A stretch of DNA of 64,000 bases from Pseudoxanthomonas sp. NC8 (GCA_025232375.1 CP060419.1:1363001-1427000), one strand, 5' to 3'. Positions 20,212-31,916 are shown, numbered from the stretch's first letter. The notes: generated by a model from the letters alone, not told the origin. A program made the numbers and translations.

Positions 20212-22861
20212 ATGTCGCAGCAAACCACCATCCGCAAGCTCGCCGAGCTGGTCAGCACCCCGGTCGAAAAGCTGCTGGAGCAGTTGGCCGAGGCCGGCAT
20301 GCCCTTCAGCGATCCCGACCAGGTCGTGACCAGCTCCGAGAAGCTCAAGCTGCTCGGCTTCCTCAAGCGCGCGCACGGCAAGGCCGACACCCCGGTCGAG
20401 GAAGTGACCGCGCCGAAGAAGATCACCTGGCCCGGCGCAAGGTCCAGGAGCTGACCGTCGGCGGCGGCCGCAGCAAGACCACGGTCAATGTCGAGGTCCG
20501 GCAGAAGCGCACCTATGTCAAGGCGCAGGACGGCCAGTCCGATGCCGGCGGCCCGGGCGTGCCGATGGACGACGAGCGTGCCGAGGTGCTGCGCAAGCTG
20601 GAGGAGTCGCGCCAGCGCAACCTCGCCGAGCAGCAGCACCTGGCCGAGGTCGATCGCGTCCGTGCCGAGGAAGTGGAGCGCAAGCGCCAGGAAGAGGAAT
20701 CCCAGCGTCGCGCCGAGGAAGATGCGCGAAAGGCCGAGGAGGAAGAGCGCCAGAAGAGCGCCGGCGGCCCCGCGCGTGCGCCGGTCGAAGGCGGCGAGGC
20801 GCGTCCGTCCCGTCCTGTGACGCCGCCTGTCCATCGGCCGGCCGCGCCGGACCGCGGTGCGGACGATGGCCGCGGGCACAAGCACAAGACCCGTGGCTCG
20901 CATGCCATGGTCGCCGGCATCGAGGACGATTCGGCTGCCAGCCGTTTTGCCGGCCAGCTGCACCTGTCGGCCGCCGACCGGGCGCGCCGGACCACCACGC
21001 GCCCGGGCAGCAAGGCCAAGCCGCGGCGCTGGGACATGCGCGGTGGCGGCGGGTTCTCCGGCGGCGCCGGCGGCTTCGAGCGCCCGACCGCACCGGTCGT
21101 GCGTGACGTGGCGATCGGTGACGCGATCACCGTGGCCGACCTGGCGCAGAAGCTCGCGCTCAAGGGCGGCGACGTGGTCAAGGCAATGTTCAAGATGGGC
21201 GTGATGGCCACCATCACCCAGACCATCGACCATGACACCGCGGCGCTGGTCGTCGAGGAGCTGGGCCACAAGGTGGTCCGCGCCGGCAACGACGACGCCG
21301 AGAGCGAGCTGCTGGCCCACGTCGATAAGGCGCAGGGCGATAAGGCGTCGCGCCCGCCGGTGGTCACCATCATGGGCCACGTCGACCACGGCAAGACCTC
21401 GCTGCTGGACTACATCCGCCGCACCAAGGTCGCCACCGGCGAAGCCGGCGGCATCACCCAGCACATCGGTGCCTACCACGTGGAGACGCCCAAGGGCGTC
21501 ATCAGCTTCCTCGACACCCCCGGCCACGCGGCCTTCACCTCGATGCGCGCGCGTGGCGCCAAGCTGACCGACATCGTGGTGCTGGTGGTGGCGGCGGACG
21601 ACGGCGTCATGCCGCAGACCAAGGAAGCGATCCAGCACGCGAAGGCGGCCGGCGTGCCGCTGATCGTGGCGATCAACAAGATCGACAAGTCCGACGCCGA
21701 CCCGCTGCGGGTCAAGAACGAACTGCTCGGCGAACAGGTCGTGGCCGAGGACTTCGGCGGCGAGACCCAGATGGTGGAACTGTCGGCCAAGACCGGCGAC
21801 GGCGTGGACGACCTGCTCGACGCGATCTCGCTGCAGGCTGAAGTGCTCGAACTCAAGGCCGTGCCCGACGGTCGCGCCAGCGGCGTGGTCATCGAGTCGG
21901 CGCTGGACAAGGGTCGCGGCCCGGTCGCCACCGTGCTGGTCCAGCAGGGCCAGCTCAGGAAGGGCGATTACCTGGTCTGCGGCATCCAGTACGGCCGCGT
22001 GCGCGCGCTGTTCGACGAAACCGGCCGCCAGCCGGACTCCGCCGGCCCGTCGATCCCGGTGCAGGTGCTGGGCCTGTCCGGCGTGCCGGATGCCGGCGAC
22101 GACTTCGTCGTGGTCAAGGACGAACGCCTTGGCCAAGGACGTCGCGCAGCAGCGTGATGCCAAGCGCCGCGAGTCGCGCGCCTAATCTCCAGGCCGCGGG
22201 CAACCGCATGGAAGACATCATGGCCCAGATGGGCAAGGGCGAGGGCCAGCAGGTCCTCAACCCGGTGGTGAAGGCCGACGTGCAGGGTTCGGTGGAAGCG
22301 CTGAAGCAGGCGCTGACCGCGCTGTCCAACGACCAGATCCGGATCAACGTGATCAGTTCCGGCGTCGGTGGCATCACCGAGTCCGACGCCAGCGTGGCGA
22401 TGACCGCCAAGGCCACGATGATCGGCTTCAACGTCCGTGCCGATGCGTCGGCGCGCAAGGCCATCGAGTCCAATGGCGTGGACCTGCGCTACTTCTCGAT
22501 CATCTACGACGTCATCGACCAGGTGAAGCAGGTTGCTTCGGGCCTGCTGGGCGTGGAGATCCGCGAGGAGATCATCGGTATCGCCCAGGTCCGCGACGTG
22601 TTCCGCAGCTCCAAGTTCGGCGCGGTCGCGGGCTGCATGATCATCGAGGGCGTGGTCAAGCGGAACAAGCCGATCCGCGTGCTGCGCGACAACACGGTCA
22701 TCTTCGAGGGCGAGCTGGAATCGCTGCGCCGCTTCAAGGAGAACGTGGAAGAGGTCCGCAACGGCACCGAGTGCGGCATCGGCGTGAAGGAGTACAACGA
22801 CGTCAAGCCGGGCGACCAGATCGAGTGCTTCGAGCGCATCGAGGTCCAGCGCACGCTGTAA
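20212..22861 (+). CDS. infB: Translation initiation factor IF-2 (frameshifted copy)
   Basis: GTPase that brings initiator tRNA to the 30S subunit. The N-terminal IF2_N domain ([19 protein letters not shown]) is followed by a long Glu/Arg/Lys coiled-coil region, the G domain (GHVDHGKTS near 21374, [14 protein letters not shown]) and beta-barrel domains ending in [13 protein letters not shown]. Breaks lie near 20429 (ACCCTGGCC losing a C), 22131 (CCTTGGCC) and about 22180, where a false TAA interrupts the linker before the C-terminal domain. About 883 residues. ATG 20212 matches the family start [14 protein letters not shown]. Confidence 0.95.
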
Positions 22862-23010
22862 CCCGGAGCCCGGCGGGCGCTGCCCGCCGGCACCGGCTGA
22901 AGAAGGGACGGCCCGCGGGGCCGTCCCGCTGTTTCCGGGAATGCCCGACAGGCCCGTCCACGCACGGATGCCGGCATCCCATCGGTCCGCACGGGCCTGG
23001 GAGTCGAACC

Positions 23011-23393
23011 ATGCCTACCAAGTCCTTCCATCGCACCGACCGGGTTTCGGCGCAGCTGCGCCGTGAGCTGGGCACGCTGGTCCACGAGGCCGTGCGCGAG
23101 CACGGGCTGCCGTCGGTCAGCGTTTCCGACGTCGAGGTCACCCGCGACCTATGGCCCACGCCAAGGTGTTCGTCACCGCGCTGCTGCCGGACCGCTCGGT
23201 CGAGGCGGTCAAGGCGCTGAAGGAGCTGGCCTGGGACCTGCGCATGGAGCTGGCCCGCCGGGTCAAGCTGCGCCACGTGCCGGAACTGCACTTCCACTAC
23301 GACGATTCGGTCGACCGCGGCGAGCGTATCGAGACCCTGCTGCGCGAGAACCCGGTCGGCGACGAGCCGGCCGGCTCCGGCGAGGAACGCTAG
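23011..23393 (+). CDS. rbfA: Ribosome-binding factor A (frameshifted copy)
   Basis: Small KH-fold protein needed for 16S rRNA 5' processing and cold adaptation. It starts [20 protein letters not shown] and has the family blocks [12 protein letters not shown] and [12 protein letters not shown]. The break near 23149 (GACCTGGCC read as GACCTATGGCC, two extra bases) splits the protein. About 126 residues after repair. It lies in the usual place between infB and truB. Confidence 0.95.
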
Positions 23394-23460
23394 GCGCGCG
23401 CGCGGCTGGCTCGTTCCGCGGAGGGGCGCGACCCGGTCGCCGGGTGCAGGCCACGCATCG

Positions 23461-24391
23461 ATGGACCGTCCCAAGATCCGCTTCCGCCCGCTCGACGGGA
23501 TCCTGCTGCTCGACAAGCCGGCGGGGATGAGTTCCAACGCCGCCCTGCAGGTCGCGCGGCGGCTGTTCCGCGCCGAGAAGGGCGGGCACACCGGCAGCCT
23601 CGACCCGCTCGCCACCGGCCTGCTGCCGCTGTGCTTCGGCGAGGCGACCAAGCTGGCGGGGCTGCTGCTGGGTTCGGACAAGGCCTACGAGGCCGGGGTC
23701 GTCCTGGGCGCGACCACCGATACCGACGATGCCGACGGTAAGGTCCTGCTGCAGCGACCGGTGCCGCGCCTGGACCGGGCGGCGCTGGAGGCCGTGCTGG
23801 CACGGTTCACCGGCACGCTGCAGCAGCGGGCGCCGGTCTATTCGGCGCTCAAGCAGGGCGGGGAGCCGCTGTATGCGCGGGCCCGTCGCGGCGAGGTGAT
23901 CGAGGCGCCGGTGCGCGAGGTCGTGGTCCGATCGATCGAACTGCTCGACTGCGACGCCGGCCAGCTGCGCCTGCGCGTGACCTGCGGCTCCGGTACCTAC
24001 ATCCGCAGCCTGGCCCGCGACCTGGGCGAAGTGCTTGGCTGCGGCGCCCATATCGCCAGCCTGCGCCGGCTCTGGGTCGATCCGTTCAGGCAGCCGCAGA
24101 TGCATACCTTGGCCGCCCCTGGAGGCTCGGGTCGCCGAGGGTGGCGAGACCGCGCTGGAGGCCTGCATGCTGCCGCTGGCCGCCGGGCTTGCCGACTTCC
24201 CCAGGGTCGAACTCGCATCGGCCGAGGCCTTGCGGTTTGGCCAGGGCCAGCGCCTGCGGGGCCCGTGGCCACCGGCCGACCCTGCCGGCGTCTTCACATC
24301 GGACGGAACCCCGCTGGGCCTGGCCTGCGTCGACCCGGATGGCCGCCTTTCCCCGCAGCGCCTGTTCCGCAGCGCGACCGCGCCTGACTGA
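23461..24391 (+). CDS. truB: tRNA pseudouridine-55 synthase TruB (frameshifted copy)
   Basis: Makes pseudouridine 55 in the T loop of tRNAs. The start has [19 protein letters not shown]. The catalytic aspartate lies in [15 protein letters not shown], and [18 protein letters not shown] and [17 protein letters not shown] are further family blocks. The frame breaks near 24117 at GCCCTGGAG (one extra C), just before the C-terminal RNA-binding part ([14 protein letters not shown]). About 309 residues, normal length. Confidence 0.95.
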
Positions 24392-24404
24392 GCCGCCTGG
24401 CGCC

Positions 24405-24433
24405 TTGTCCGGAAAGGTGCTGGCGGTTACAAT
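24405..24433 (+). promoter_or_regulatory. Probable rpsO promoter
   Basis: TTGTCC at 24405-24410 and TACAAT at 24428-24433 are 17 bases apart, a convincing sigma-70 pair directly after the truB stop. It would give rpsO-pnp their own transcript with a leader of about 140 bases, as known in E. coli. Confidence 0.65.
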
Positions 24434-24578
24434 TCGCGCGCCTTTTTCAAGGCAATTCCTTTCCGTCCGTTTCGCATCCCTGTCAACCGATCGGGACGAG
24501 TGGGCGGCCTTCCGCAAGCGGCGGGTCAGGCGGTGCGCGAACGCGTTCCTGCAGGCCTCGCATCTCGAGAGAAAACAC

Positions 24579-24839
24579 ATGTCCATCGACACCCAGAAGG
24601 TCATCGCCGACAACGCGCGCGGCGCCAACGACACCGGTTCGCCGGAAGTCCAGGTCGCCCTGCTGACTGCCCGCATCGAGCAGCTGACCGAGCACTTCAA
24701 GACCCACAAGAAAGATCACCACAGCCGTCGCGGCCTGCTGCAGCTGGTCAACCGCCGCCGCAGCCTGCTCGATTACCTCAAGCGCAAGGACAACGAGCGC
24801 TACAAGGGCCTGATCGAGAAGCTCGGCCTGCGTCGCTGA
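24579..24839 (+). CDS. rpsO: 30S ribosomal protein S15
   Basis: Primary 16S rRNA-binding protein of the small-subunit platform. 86 residues, intact, exact family length. Diagnostic blocks are [32 protein letters not shown] and [16 protein letters not shown] 24579 gives the usual MS start. It lies between truB and pnp, as in most gammaproteobacteria. Confidence 0.98.
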   Translation: MSIDTQKVIADNARGANDTGSPEVQVALLTARIEQLTEHFKTHKKDHHSRRGLLQLVNRRRSLLDYLKRKDNERYKGLIEKLGLRR

Positions 24840-24850
24840 TGCAAGACCCC

Positions 24851-24876
24851 ACCGCGGCGCAGAGATGCGCCGCGGT
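24851..24876 (+). terminator. Hairpin between rpsO and pnp
   Basis: Perfect 11-bp stem ACCGCGGCGCA/TGCGCCGCGGT with the tetraloop GAGA, followed by TTGCGTTT. It could be a leaky terminator or a cleavage site. In E. coli the same interval holds RNase III and RNase E sites that control pnp autogenously, so a processing role is likely here too. Confidence 0.6.
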
Positions 24877-25037
24877 TTGCGTTTGGGGCGTCGCTACCGC
24901 GCGCCAGCACAGATCCGACTATTCCCTCCGGGGTTCCCCGGAGACGCACCATCGCCAGCGGCCGGGATCTCCGGCCACCCGCATGCGGCAGGGGTCGCAT
25001 CCGGTCTATCCGAAGCAGCATCCTCCAAGGAATCGAC

Positions 25038-27146
25038 GTGGCAAAAATCACCAAAACCTTCCAGTACGGCAAGCACCAGGTCACCCTGGAAACCGGCGAG
25101 ATCGCCCGCCAGGCCGGCGGTGCCGTCATCGTCAAGTTCGATGACACCGTGCTGCTGGTTTCCGCCGTCGCGGCGAAGTCGGCCCGCGAAGGGCAGGACT
25201 TCTTTCCGCTGACGGTCGACTACTACCAGGAGAAGTTCTACGCCGGCGGCCGCATCCCGGGTGGCTTCTTCAAGCGCGAAGGTCGCGCCACCGAGAAGGA
25301 GACGCTGATCTCCCGCCTGATCGACCGCCCGTTGCGTCCGCTGTTCCCGGAAGAGTTCCGCAACGAAGTGCAGGTCATCGCCACGGTGATGTCGCTCAAC
25401 CCGGAAATCGACGGCGACATCCCGGCGCTGATCGGTGCTTCCGCCGCCGTCGCCCTGACCGGCGCGCCGTTCAACGGCCCGATCGGCGCGGCCAAGGTCG
25501 GCTACATCAACGGCGAGTACGTGCTGAACCCGACCGTCAGCGAACTGAAGAACTCCAAGCTGGAGCTCGTGGTCGCCGGTACCTCCAACGCCGTGCTGAT
25601 GGTGGAGTCCGAAGCGGCCGAGCTGTCCGAGGACGTGATGCTGGGCGCGGTGATGTTTGGCCATCGCGAAATGCAGAAGGTCATCAACATCATCAACGAG
25701 CTGGTCACCGAAGCCGGCACCAAGAACTGGGACTGGGCTGCCCCGGCCAAGAACGAGGCGCTGGTCTCCGCGCTGAAGGAGGCCGTCGGCAACCAGCTCG
25801 AGGCCGCCTTCCAGGTGCGCGACAAGCTGCAGCGTCGCGACGCGATCTCCGCGATCAAGAAGGACGTCGTCCAGCAGCTGGCCGGTCGTGCCGAAGCCGA
25901 AGGTTGGGCCGCCGGCGCGCTGTCGAAGGAATTCGGCGAGCTGGAATACCAGACCATGCGCGGTTCTGTGCTGGCCACCAAGGTCCGCATCGACGGCCGT
26001 GCGCTGGACACCGTCCGCCCGATCAGCTCCAAGGTCAGCGTGCTGCCGCGCGTGCACGGCTCCTCGCTGTTCACCCGTGGCGAGACGCAGGCGATTGTCG
26101 CCGTCACCTGGGCACCGCCCGCGACGGCCAGATCATCGACGCGGTCAGCGGCGAGTACAAGGACCACTTCCTGTTCCATTACAACTTCCCGCCCTATTCG
26201 GTGGGCGAGGCCGGCCGCATGATGGGCCCGAAGCGTCGCGAGATCGGCCACGGCCGCCTCGCCAAGCGCGGCGTGCTGGCGGTGATGCCGACCATGGAAG
26301 CCTTCCCGTACACGATCCGCGTGGTCTCGGAAATCACGGAGTCCAACGGGTCGTCGTCGATGGCCTCGGTCTGCGGCAGCTCGCTGGCGCTGATGGATGC
26401 CGGCGTGCCGATCTCCGCGCCGGTCGCGGGCATCGCCCATGGGCTGGTCAAGGAAGGCAACGACTTCGTCGTGCTCTCCGACATCCTCGGTGACGAAGAC
26501 CACCTGGGCGACATGGACTTCAAGGTGGCCGGTACCCAGAACGGCGTGTCCGCGCTGCAGATGGACATCAAGATCGAAGGCATCACCGAAGAGATCATGA
26601 AGCAGGCGCTGTCGCAGGCGAAGGCTGGCCGGTTGCACATCCTGGGCGAGATGGCCCACGCGATGACCGCGCCGCGCCAGGAGCTGAGCGAGTTCGCGCC
26701 GCGCCTGATCACCATCAAGATCCACCCCGACAAGATCCGCGAAGTGATCGGCAAGGGCGGTTCGGTGATCCAGGCGATCACCAAGGAAACCGGCACGCAG
26801 ATCGACATCCAGGACGACGGCACCATCACCATCGCCTCGGTGAATGGTGCAGCCGGCCAGGCCGCCAAGGCCCGCATCGAGCAGATCACCTCGGACGTCG
26901 AGCCGGGCCGGATCTACGAGGGCAAGGTCGCCAAGATCATGGACTTCGGTGCTTTCGTGACCATCCTGCCGGGCAAGGACGGCCTTGGTCCACGTGTCGC
27001 AGATCTCCAACGACCGCGTCGAGAAGGTCGGCGATGCGCTGAAGGAAGGCGACCTGGTCAAGGTCAAGGTGCTGGAAGTCGACAAGCAGGGCCGCATCCG
27101 CCTGTCGATCAAGGCCGTGGAAGAAGGCGAGGGCGTGACCGAGTAA
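25038..27146 (+). CDS. pnp: Polyribonucleotide nucleotidyltransferase (frameshifted copy)
   Basis: 3'-5' phosphorolytic exoribonuclease, core of the RNA degradosome. The first RNase PH domain has [21 protein letters not shown], the second [11 protein letters not shown] and [13 protein letters not shown], followed by KH ([15 protein letters not shown]) and S1 ([18 protein letters not shown]) domains. Breaks near 26109 (ACCCTGGGC losing a C) and 26985 (CCTTGGTC) cancel in frame but destroy two stretches. GTG 25038 is the start giving [15 protein letters not shown]. About 702 residues. Confidence 0.96.
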
Positions 27147-27173
27147 TTCCGGTCGCTGCATCGCTGAAACGGA

Positions 27174-27200
27174 AGAGCGGGCTTCGGCCCGCTCTTTTTT
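27174..27200 (+). terminator. Terminator of the metY-pnp operon
   Basis: Perfect 9-bp stem AGAGCGGGC/GCCCGCTCT with a TTCG loop, merging into TTTTTT. It lies 28 bases after the pnp stop. Confidence 0.92.
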
Positions 27201-27690
27201 GTTTCGGGATGGCACCGGCCTTGCAGTGCGCTGGAGTCCGATGCGACGGGCGGCCGTGATGTCGAGGCGCGGGACATTGCGGTGCCCGGACCGGATCACC
27301 CCGCCGCGCCAGCCTGCGCACGGGGTTGCGGCCGTGGCCCCGCAGCGAGATCTCGGGTCGGGATGGAGCGGCTGGCTGCCCACGCGTGCGGGAGTCGGCG
27401 CCGCCCTGCTTGCCGGCCTGTTGCTATGGATTTCATGTCGGCGCCGGGCACCCGTGCGCGCACGGGCCGTGGCCTGTGGCCGCGGGCCGGGCAGCGGAGG
27501 CTGAGCCGCGCCGCCACTCCTTGCGCGCTGCAGGGCTGCTCGAGCAATCCCTGAACCACCTCCGCAGGCCAGCCTGGCAATCCGCGCTGGATCGGCGAGG
27601 GGAAGGGCGGATTGCGATTGCGTATGCCTGCCGGCACGCGCCGATGGCGTCAATCGTGGCGCCGGCGCACCTCGGCCGGCGACCGCAGGC
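27201..27690. other. 490-base gap without recognisable gene
   Basis: Both strands contain open frames of up to about 240 codons, but they are Arg/Ala/Pro-rich translations of GC-rich DNA with no family resemblance. I find no RNA gene or clear hairpin array. It separates the pnp terminator from the converging fnr-like gene. Confidence 0.5.
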
Positions 27691-28438
27691 TCAGGCTGCG
27701 GCTTTGAGCGTTTCCAGGCCGTCCCGGTCGAGGATGTCGATCCGGTAGGTCGCCGGCAGCGCGATCAGTCCGCGGGTGCGCAGCGAGGTCAGGCAGCGGC
27801 TGACGGTTTCCACGGTCAGGCCCAGATGGTCGGCGATGTCCGCGCGCGGCATCGGCAGCAGCAGCGACTGGCCGGGATCGCCACCGCGGGCCTGGCGCTG
27901 GGCCAGGGTGAGCAGGAAATCGGCCATGCGCTCGGTGGGGTTCATGCGGGCCAGCGACATCATCCGCTCATGCGCCGAATCCAGTTCGACGCAGGCGCGC
28001 TCCAGCAGCTTGCCCTGCAGGTGCGGGAAGCGCTCGCCCAGGCGTTGCATGGCGTCCAGGCCGAACCGGCACAGCTCGGTCTCGCCCAGAGCCTCGATAT
28101 CGTGCGGGTAGGTGGACGCGCCGCTGAGGCCGACGAAATCGCCGGGAAGGGCGAAACCGGCGACCTTGGCGCCGACCGTCGGCCGCCAGCCGCACCAGGC
28201 GCAGCGCGCCGCGGGTGACGGTGAACACGTGCCTGCGCGGCTCGCCGCGGCGCGCCAGGACCGCGCCCGGCTGCAGCACCTGCAGGCCGGCGGCGGCATC
28301 AAGTGCATGCACTTCCTCGTTCGACAGCACCGAGCAGACGGTAAGGTGGCGGACCTGGCAATGCAGGCACGGGCCGAGCGGGCCGGCATCCTCGGATTGC
28401 GGGGTGAGGCAGGGACTGTCGAACGGAGGCCAGGACAT
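27691..28438 (-). CDS. FNR/CRP-family regulator with N-terminal Cys cluster (frameshifted copy)
   Basis: Transcription factor with a cyclic-nucleotide-binding-type beta barrel and a C-terminal winged helix (RADIADHLGLTVETVSRCLT). The N-terminus has C24-x2-C27-x7-C35 (CLHCQVRHLTVC) and a later Cys in ELCRFGLDA. This pattern is typical of FNR-type proteins that hold an oxygen-labile [4Fe-4S] cluster. One break near 28165 is CCAGG read as CCAAGG on this strand. About 249 residues. It is divergent from hisS with about 115 bases between starts. Anaerobic or redox control is inferred from the family; targets are unknown. Confidence 0.85.
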
Positions 28439-28552
28439 GCGTCACGACACGGTTTTGGTGCGCACATGATAGCGGGGCAAGGCGCGCGCGGCGTGAGGCG
28501 CAGCTGTCCAATGTAGAATTGCAGCCCCAGCGCGTCCGCAGGAGTTTTCCGC

Positions 28553-29991
28553 TTGATCAGGCCCCGCACCCCGCCCGGCGTCATGGAGCTGCTGCCGCGC
28601 GAGCAGATCGCGTTCCAGCGCATGCTCGACGTCATCCGACGCAACTACGAGCGCTTCGGCTTCCTGCCGGTGGAGACGCCGGTGTTCGAGCTGTCCGACG
28701 TGCTGCTGACCAAGTCCGGTGGCGAGACCGAGCGGCAGGTGTACTTCGTCCAGTCCACCGGCGCCCTGGCCAACGCCGCGGCCGAGAGCGACCCGGGCAA
28801 GTCCGAGGGTGGGCTGCCGGCCAGCCTGCCGGAGCTGGCCCTGCGCTTCGACCTCACCGTGCCGCTGGCCCGCTACGTGGCCGAGCACGAGCACGAGCTG
28901 AGTTTTCCGTTCCGCCGCTACCAGATGCAGCGCGTGTACCGCGGCGAGCGCGCCCAGCGCGGGCGCTTCCGCGAGTTCTACCAGTGCGACATCGACGTCA
29001 TCGGCAAGGACGCGCTGAACATCCGCTATGACGCCGAGGTGCTGGCGGTGATCCACTCGGTGTTCTCCGAGCTGGGGATCGGCGCATTCCGGGTGCAGCT
29101 GAACAACCGCAAGCTGATGCGCGGCTTCTTCGAGGCGCAGGGTGTCACCGACCCGCAGCAGCAGGCGCTGGTCCTGCGCGAGGTCGACAAGATCGACAAG
29201 CGAGGCGCCGACTACGTGCGCGAGACGCTGACCGGGCCCGACTTCGGCCTGCCTGCCGTGTCCGTGGACCGGATCCGCAGCTTTCGTCGAGGTGCGTTCG
29301 CAGTCGCACGACGATGCGCTGGCGAAGATCGACGCGGTCCCTGGCCGGGACCGGCGACGCGGCCAGCGAGGTGCTGCGCGCCGGCGCGGCCGAACTGCGC
29401 GAGGTGCTGGAGCTGGTCAAGGCGCTGGGCGTGCCCGAGTCGGCCTACTGCCTGAATTTCTCCATCGCCCGTGGCCTGGACTACTACACCGGCACCGTCT
29501 ACGAGACCCAGCTGGTCGACCATCCCGGGATCGGTTCGATCTGCTCGGGTGGCCGCTACGAGGACCTTGGCCAGCCACTACACCAAGTCGAAGCTGCCGG
29601 GCGTGGGCATCTCCATCGGCCTGACCCGACTGTTCTGGCAGCTGCGCGAGGCAGGACTGATCGGTGGCATCGCCGAGAGCAGCGTGCAGGCGATGGTCGC
29701 GCTGATGGACGAGGCGCAGCTGCCCGAGGCGCTGGACATCGCCCGCCACCTGCGCGCCGGCGGGATCAACACCGAAGTGCAGATGGAAGCGCGCAAGGTC
29801 GGCAAGCAGTTCCAGTACGCCTCGCGCGCCGGCATCCGCTTCGTGGTGCTGGCCGGCGAGGACGAACTCGCCCGCGGCGTGGTCGCGGTCAAGGCCTGGC
29901 CCGCGAACAGCAGTTCGAGGTGGCCCGCGACGAACTCGCCGGAACCCTGCGGGTGGAACTGGAACAGGCGCGCGCGCTCGCCGGACGCTGA
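28553..29991 (+). CDS. hisS: Histidyl-tRNA synthetase (frameshifted copy)
   Basis: Class II aminoacyl-tRNA synthetase charging tRNA-His. Motif 2 is seen in [19 protein letters not shown] and [10 protein letters not shown], the HisA box in [12 protein letters not shown], and the C-terminal anticodon-binding domain in [14 protein letters not shown]. The probable start is TTG 28553 ([17 protein letters not shown]). Breaks lie near 29283 (an extra T, not obviously a CCWGG site), 29341 (GTCCTGG), 29568 (CCTTGG) and 29898. About 480 residues. Linked to the ammonia-lyase gene downstream by 32 bases. Confidence 0.93.
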
Positions 29992-30023
29992 GCGGCGCGC
30001 CCCGCGCAGAACGGAACACGGAC

Positions 30024-31916
30024 ATGCAGACGATCCGTCTCGACGGACAATCCCTCACCCGCGACCGGCTGGTCGCGGTCGCCCAGGCGCACCTGTCGAA
30101 CTCGACCCGGGTGCGCTGGCCGCGGTGCGGCGCGCCGCCGACTTCCTTGCCGAGCAGGTCCGCCGCGAGGAACCGATCTACGGCGTGTCGACAGGCTTCG
30201 GCAGCAACGCCGACAAGCTGCTCGGCGCGCATCCGCTGCGCGACGAGCTGCCGGGTGCGGCCCGCTCGGGCCGGTCCCTGCACGAGGAGCTGCAGCGCAA
30301 CCTGATCATCACCCATGCGGTGTGCGTGGGCGAGCCGATGGCCGCCGACGTGGTGCGGGCGATGCTGTGCATCCGCATCAACACGTTGCTCAAGGGCCAC
30401 TCGGGCATCCGCGTGGAAACGCTGCAGGCGCTGGCCGCGATGCTCAACGCCGGCGTGGTGCCGGTGGTGCCGCAACTGGGCTCGGTCGGTGCGTCCGGCG
30501 ACCTGGCGCCGCTGTCGCACACCTGGCGATTGTCCTGCTCGGCGGCGGCGAGGCGTTCTTGGGGGCGAGCGCGTCGCTGGTGCGGAAGCGCTGCGCCGTG
30601 CCGGCCTGCAGCCGGTGTCGCTGTCGTACAAGGAGGGCCTTGGCGCTCAACAACGGCACCGCGCAGATGCTGGCAATGGGCGTGCTGGCCCTGCAGCGGC
30701 TCGAGCAGATGCTCGACACCGCCGGACCTGGCCGCGGCGATGACCATCGATGCCTTCGCCGGCCGCCTCGGCGCGTTTGCCGAAGAAGTGCATGCGCTGC
30801 GCCCGCATCCGGGGTAAGGTACGGGTTGCGGCGAACCTGCGCCACCTGCTGGCCGGCTCGACCTGGCCGACATCGCCTACCACCTTGGTGCCGAAGTTCC
30901 GGCCCCTGGCTGCCTTGGCAGCTGGGACACGGCCGAATCGCAGGCGCTGCGCTTCGACATCGGCTGGGACTGGGTTCCTGCCGACCAGCGCCATGGGCGC
31001 GAGAAGTTCTACCTGCGTTTCCTGCCGTTCCGGGGCGGCAAGAAGCACCAGCCGCAGGACAGCTATTCGCTGCGCTGCATCCCGCAGGTGCATGGCGCGG
31101 TGCGCGATGCCGCGGCGCAGGCCGCGCGCGTGCTGGACATCGAACTCAATGCGGTCACCGACAATCCACTGGTGTTCCCGGACAAGGCCGACGCCGACCA
31201 CGTCGAACAGCAGGTCATCTCCGCCGGCCATTTCCACGGCATGCCGCTGGCGCTGGCGCTGAGCTACCTGAAGGCCGCGATCCCGACCCTGGCCTCGATC
31301 TCCGAGCGCCGGCTCAACAAGCTGGTCGACCCGGCCACCAACGACGGCCTGCCGGCGTTCCTGATCGGCAACGAGGACGGCACCGAGTCGGGGCACATGA
31401 TCGTGCAGTACACCGCCGCGGCGATCGTCAACGACCTGGCCAGCCGGGCGCATCCGGCCTCGGTGTTCTCGGTGCCGACCAGTGCCAATGCCGAAGACCA
31501 TGTGTCGATGGGCGCCAACGAGGCGCGCCACGTGCTGGCGATGGTCGAGGGACCTGGGCAAGGTGCTGGCGCTGGAGCTGTACACCGCCGCGCAGGCGCT
31601 GGACCTGCGACGCGACATGATCAACGCCGCGCGTGCACTGGCGCGCCGGGCCGATGCGGCCGCGCTGGCGGACAAGATCCGGGGCGGCCCGGCCGCCGAT
31701 GGGCCGGGACGCGAGCGCTTCCTGGCCGAGGCCGAAGCGCTGCGCGGCCAGCTCGCCGCTGCCGACGCATTCCATCCCGGTGCCGCGGTCGCCACGGCGC
31801 ATGCGCGCATCCGCGCGACGGTCCCGTTCCTGGAGCGTGACCGCGCCCTGGACGGCGAGGTCGCGGCGATGGTCGGACTGGTCGCTTCCGGCGCGCTGCT
31901 CGCGGACCGGAGCTAG
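30024..31916 (+). CDS. hutH: Histidine/aromatic amino acid ammonia-lyase with inserted segment (heavily frameshifted copy)
   Basis: Lyase of the HAL/PAL/TAL family, removing ammonia from histidine or an aromatic amino acid through the self-made MIO cofactor. The MIO tripeptide is in [14 protein letters not shown]. Further family blocks are [24 protein letters not shown] and [15 protein letters not shown]. At least nine breaks, mostly CCTGG (e.g. 30092, 30519, 30560, 30651, 30724, 30820, 30859, 30884, 31551). Between [16 protein letters not shown] and [14 protein letters not shown] lies an extra segment of about 45 residues ([16 protein letters not shown] to [12 protein letters not shown]) not found in ordinary HutH. 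About 630 residues against about 510. No other hut gene is nearby, so the substrate is open. Confidence 0.82.

Noticed and set aside
27201..27690. Arg/Pro-rich open frames between pnp and the FNR-like gene
   Set aside because: They occur on both strands, have low-complexity composition and no recognisable family. High-GC DNA produces such frames by chance.
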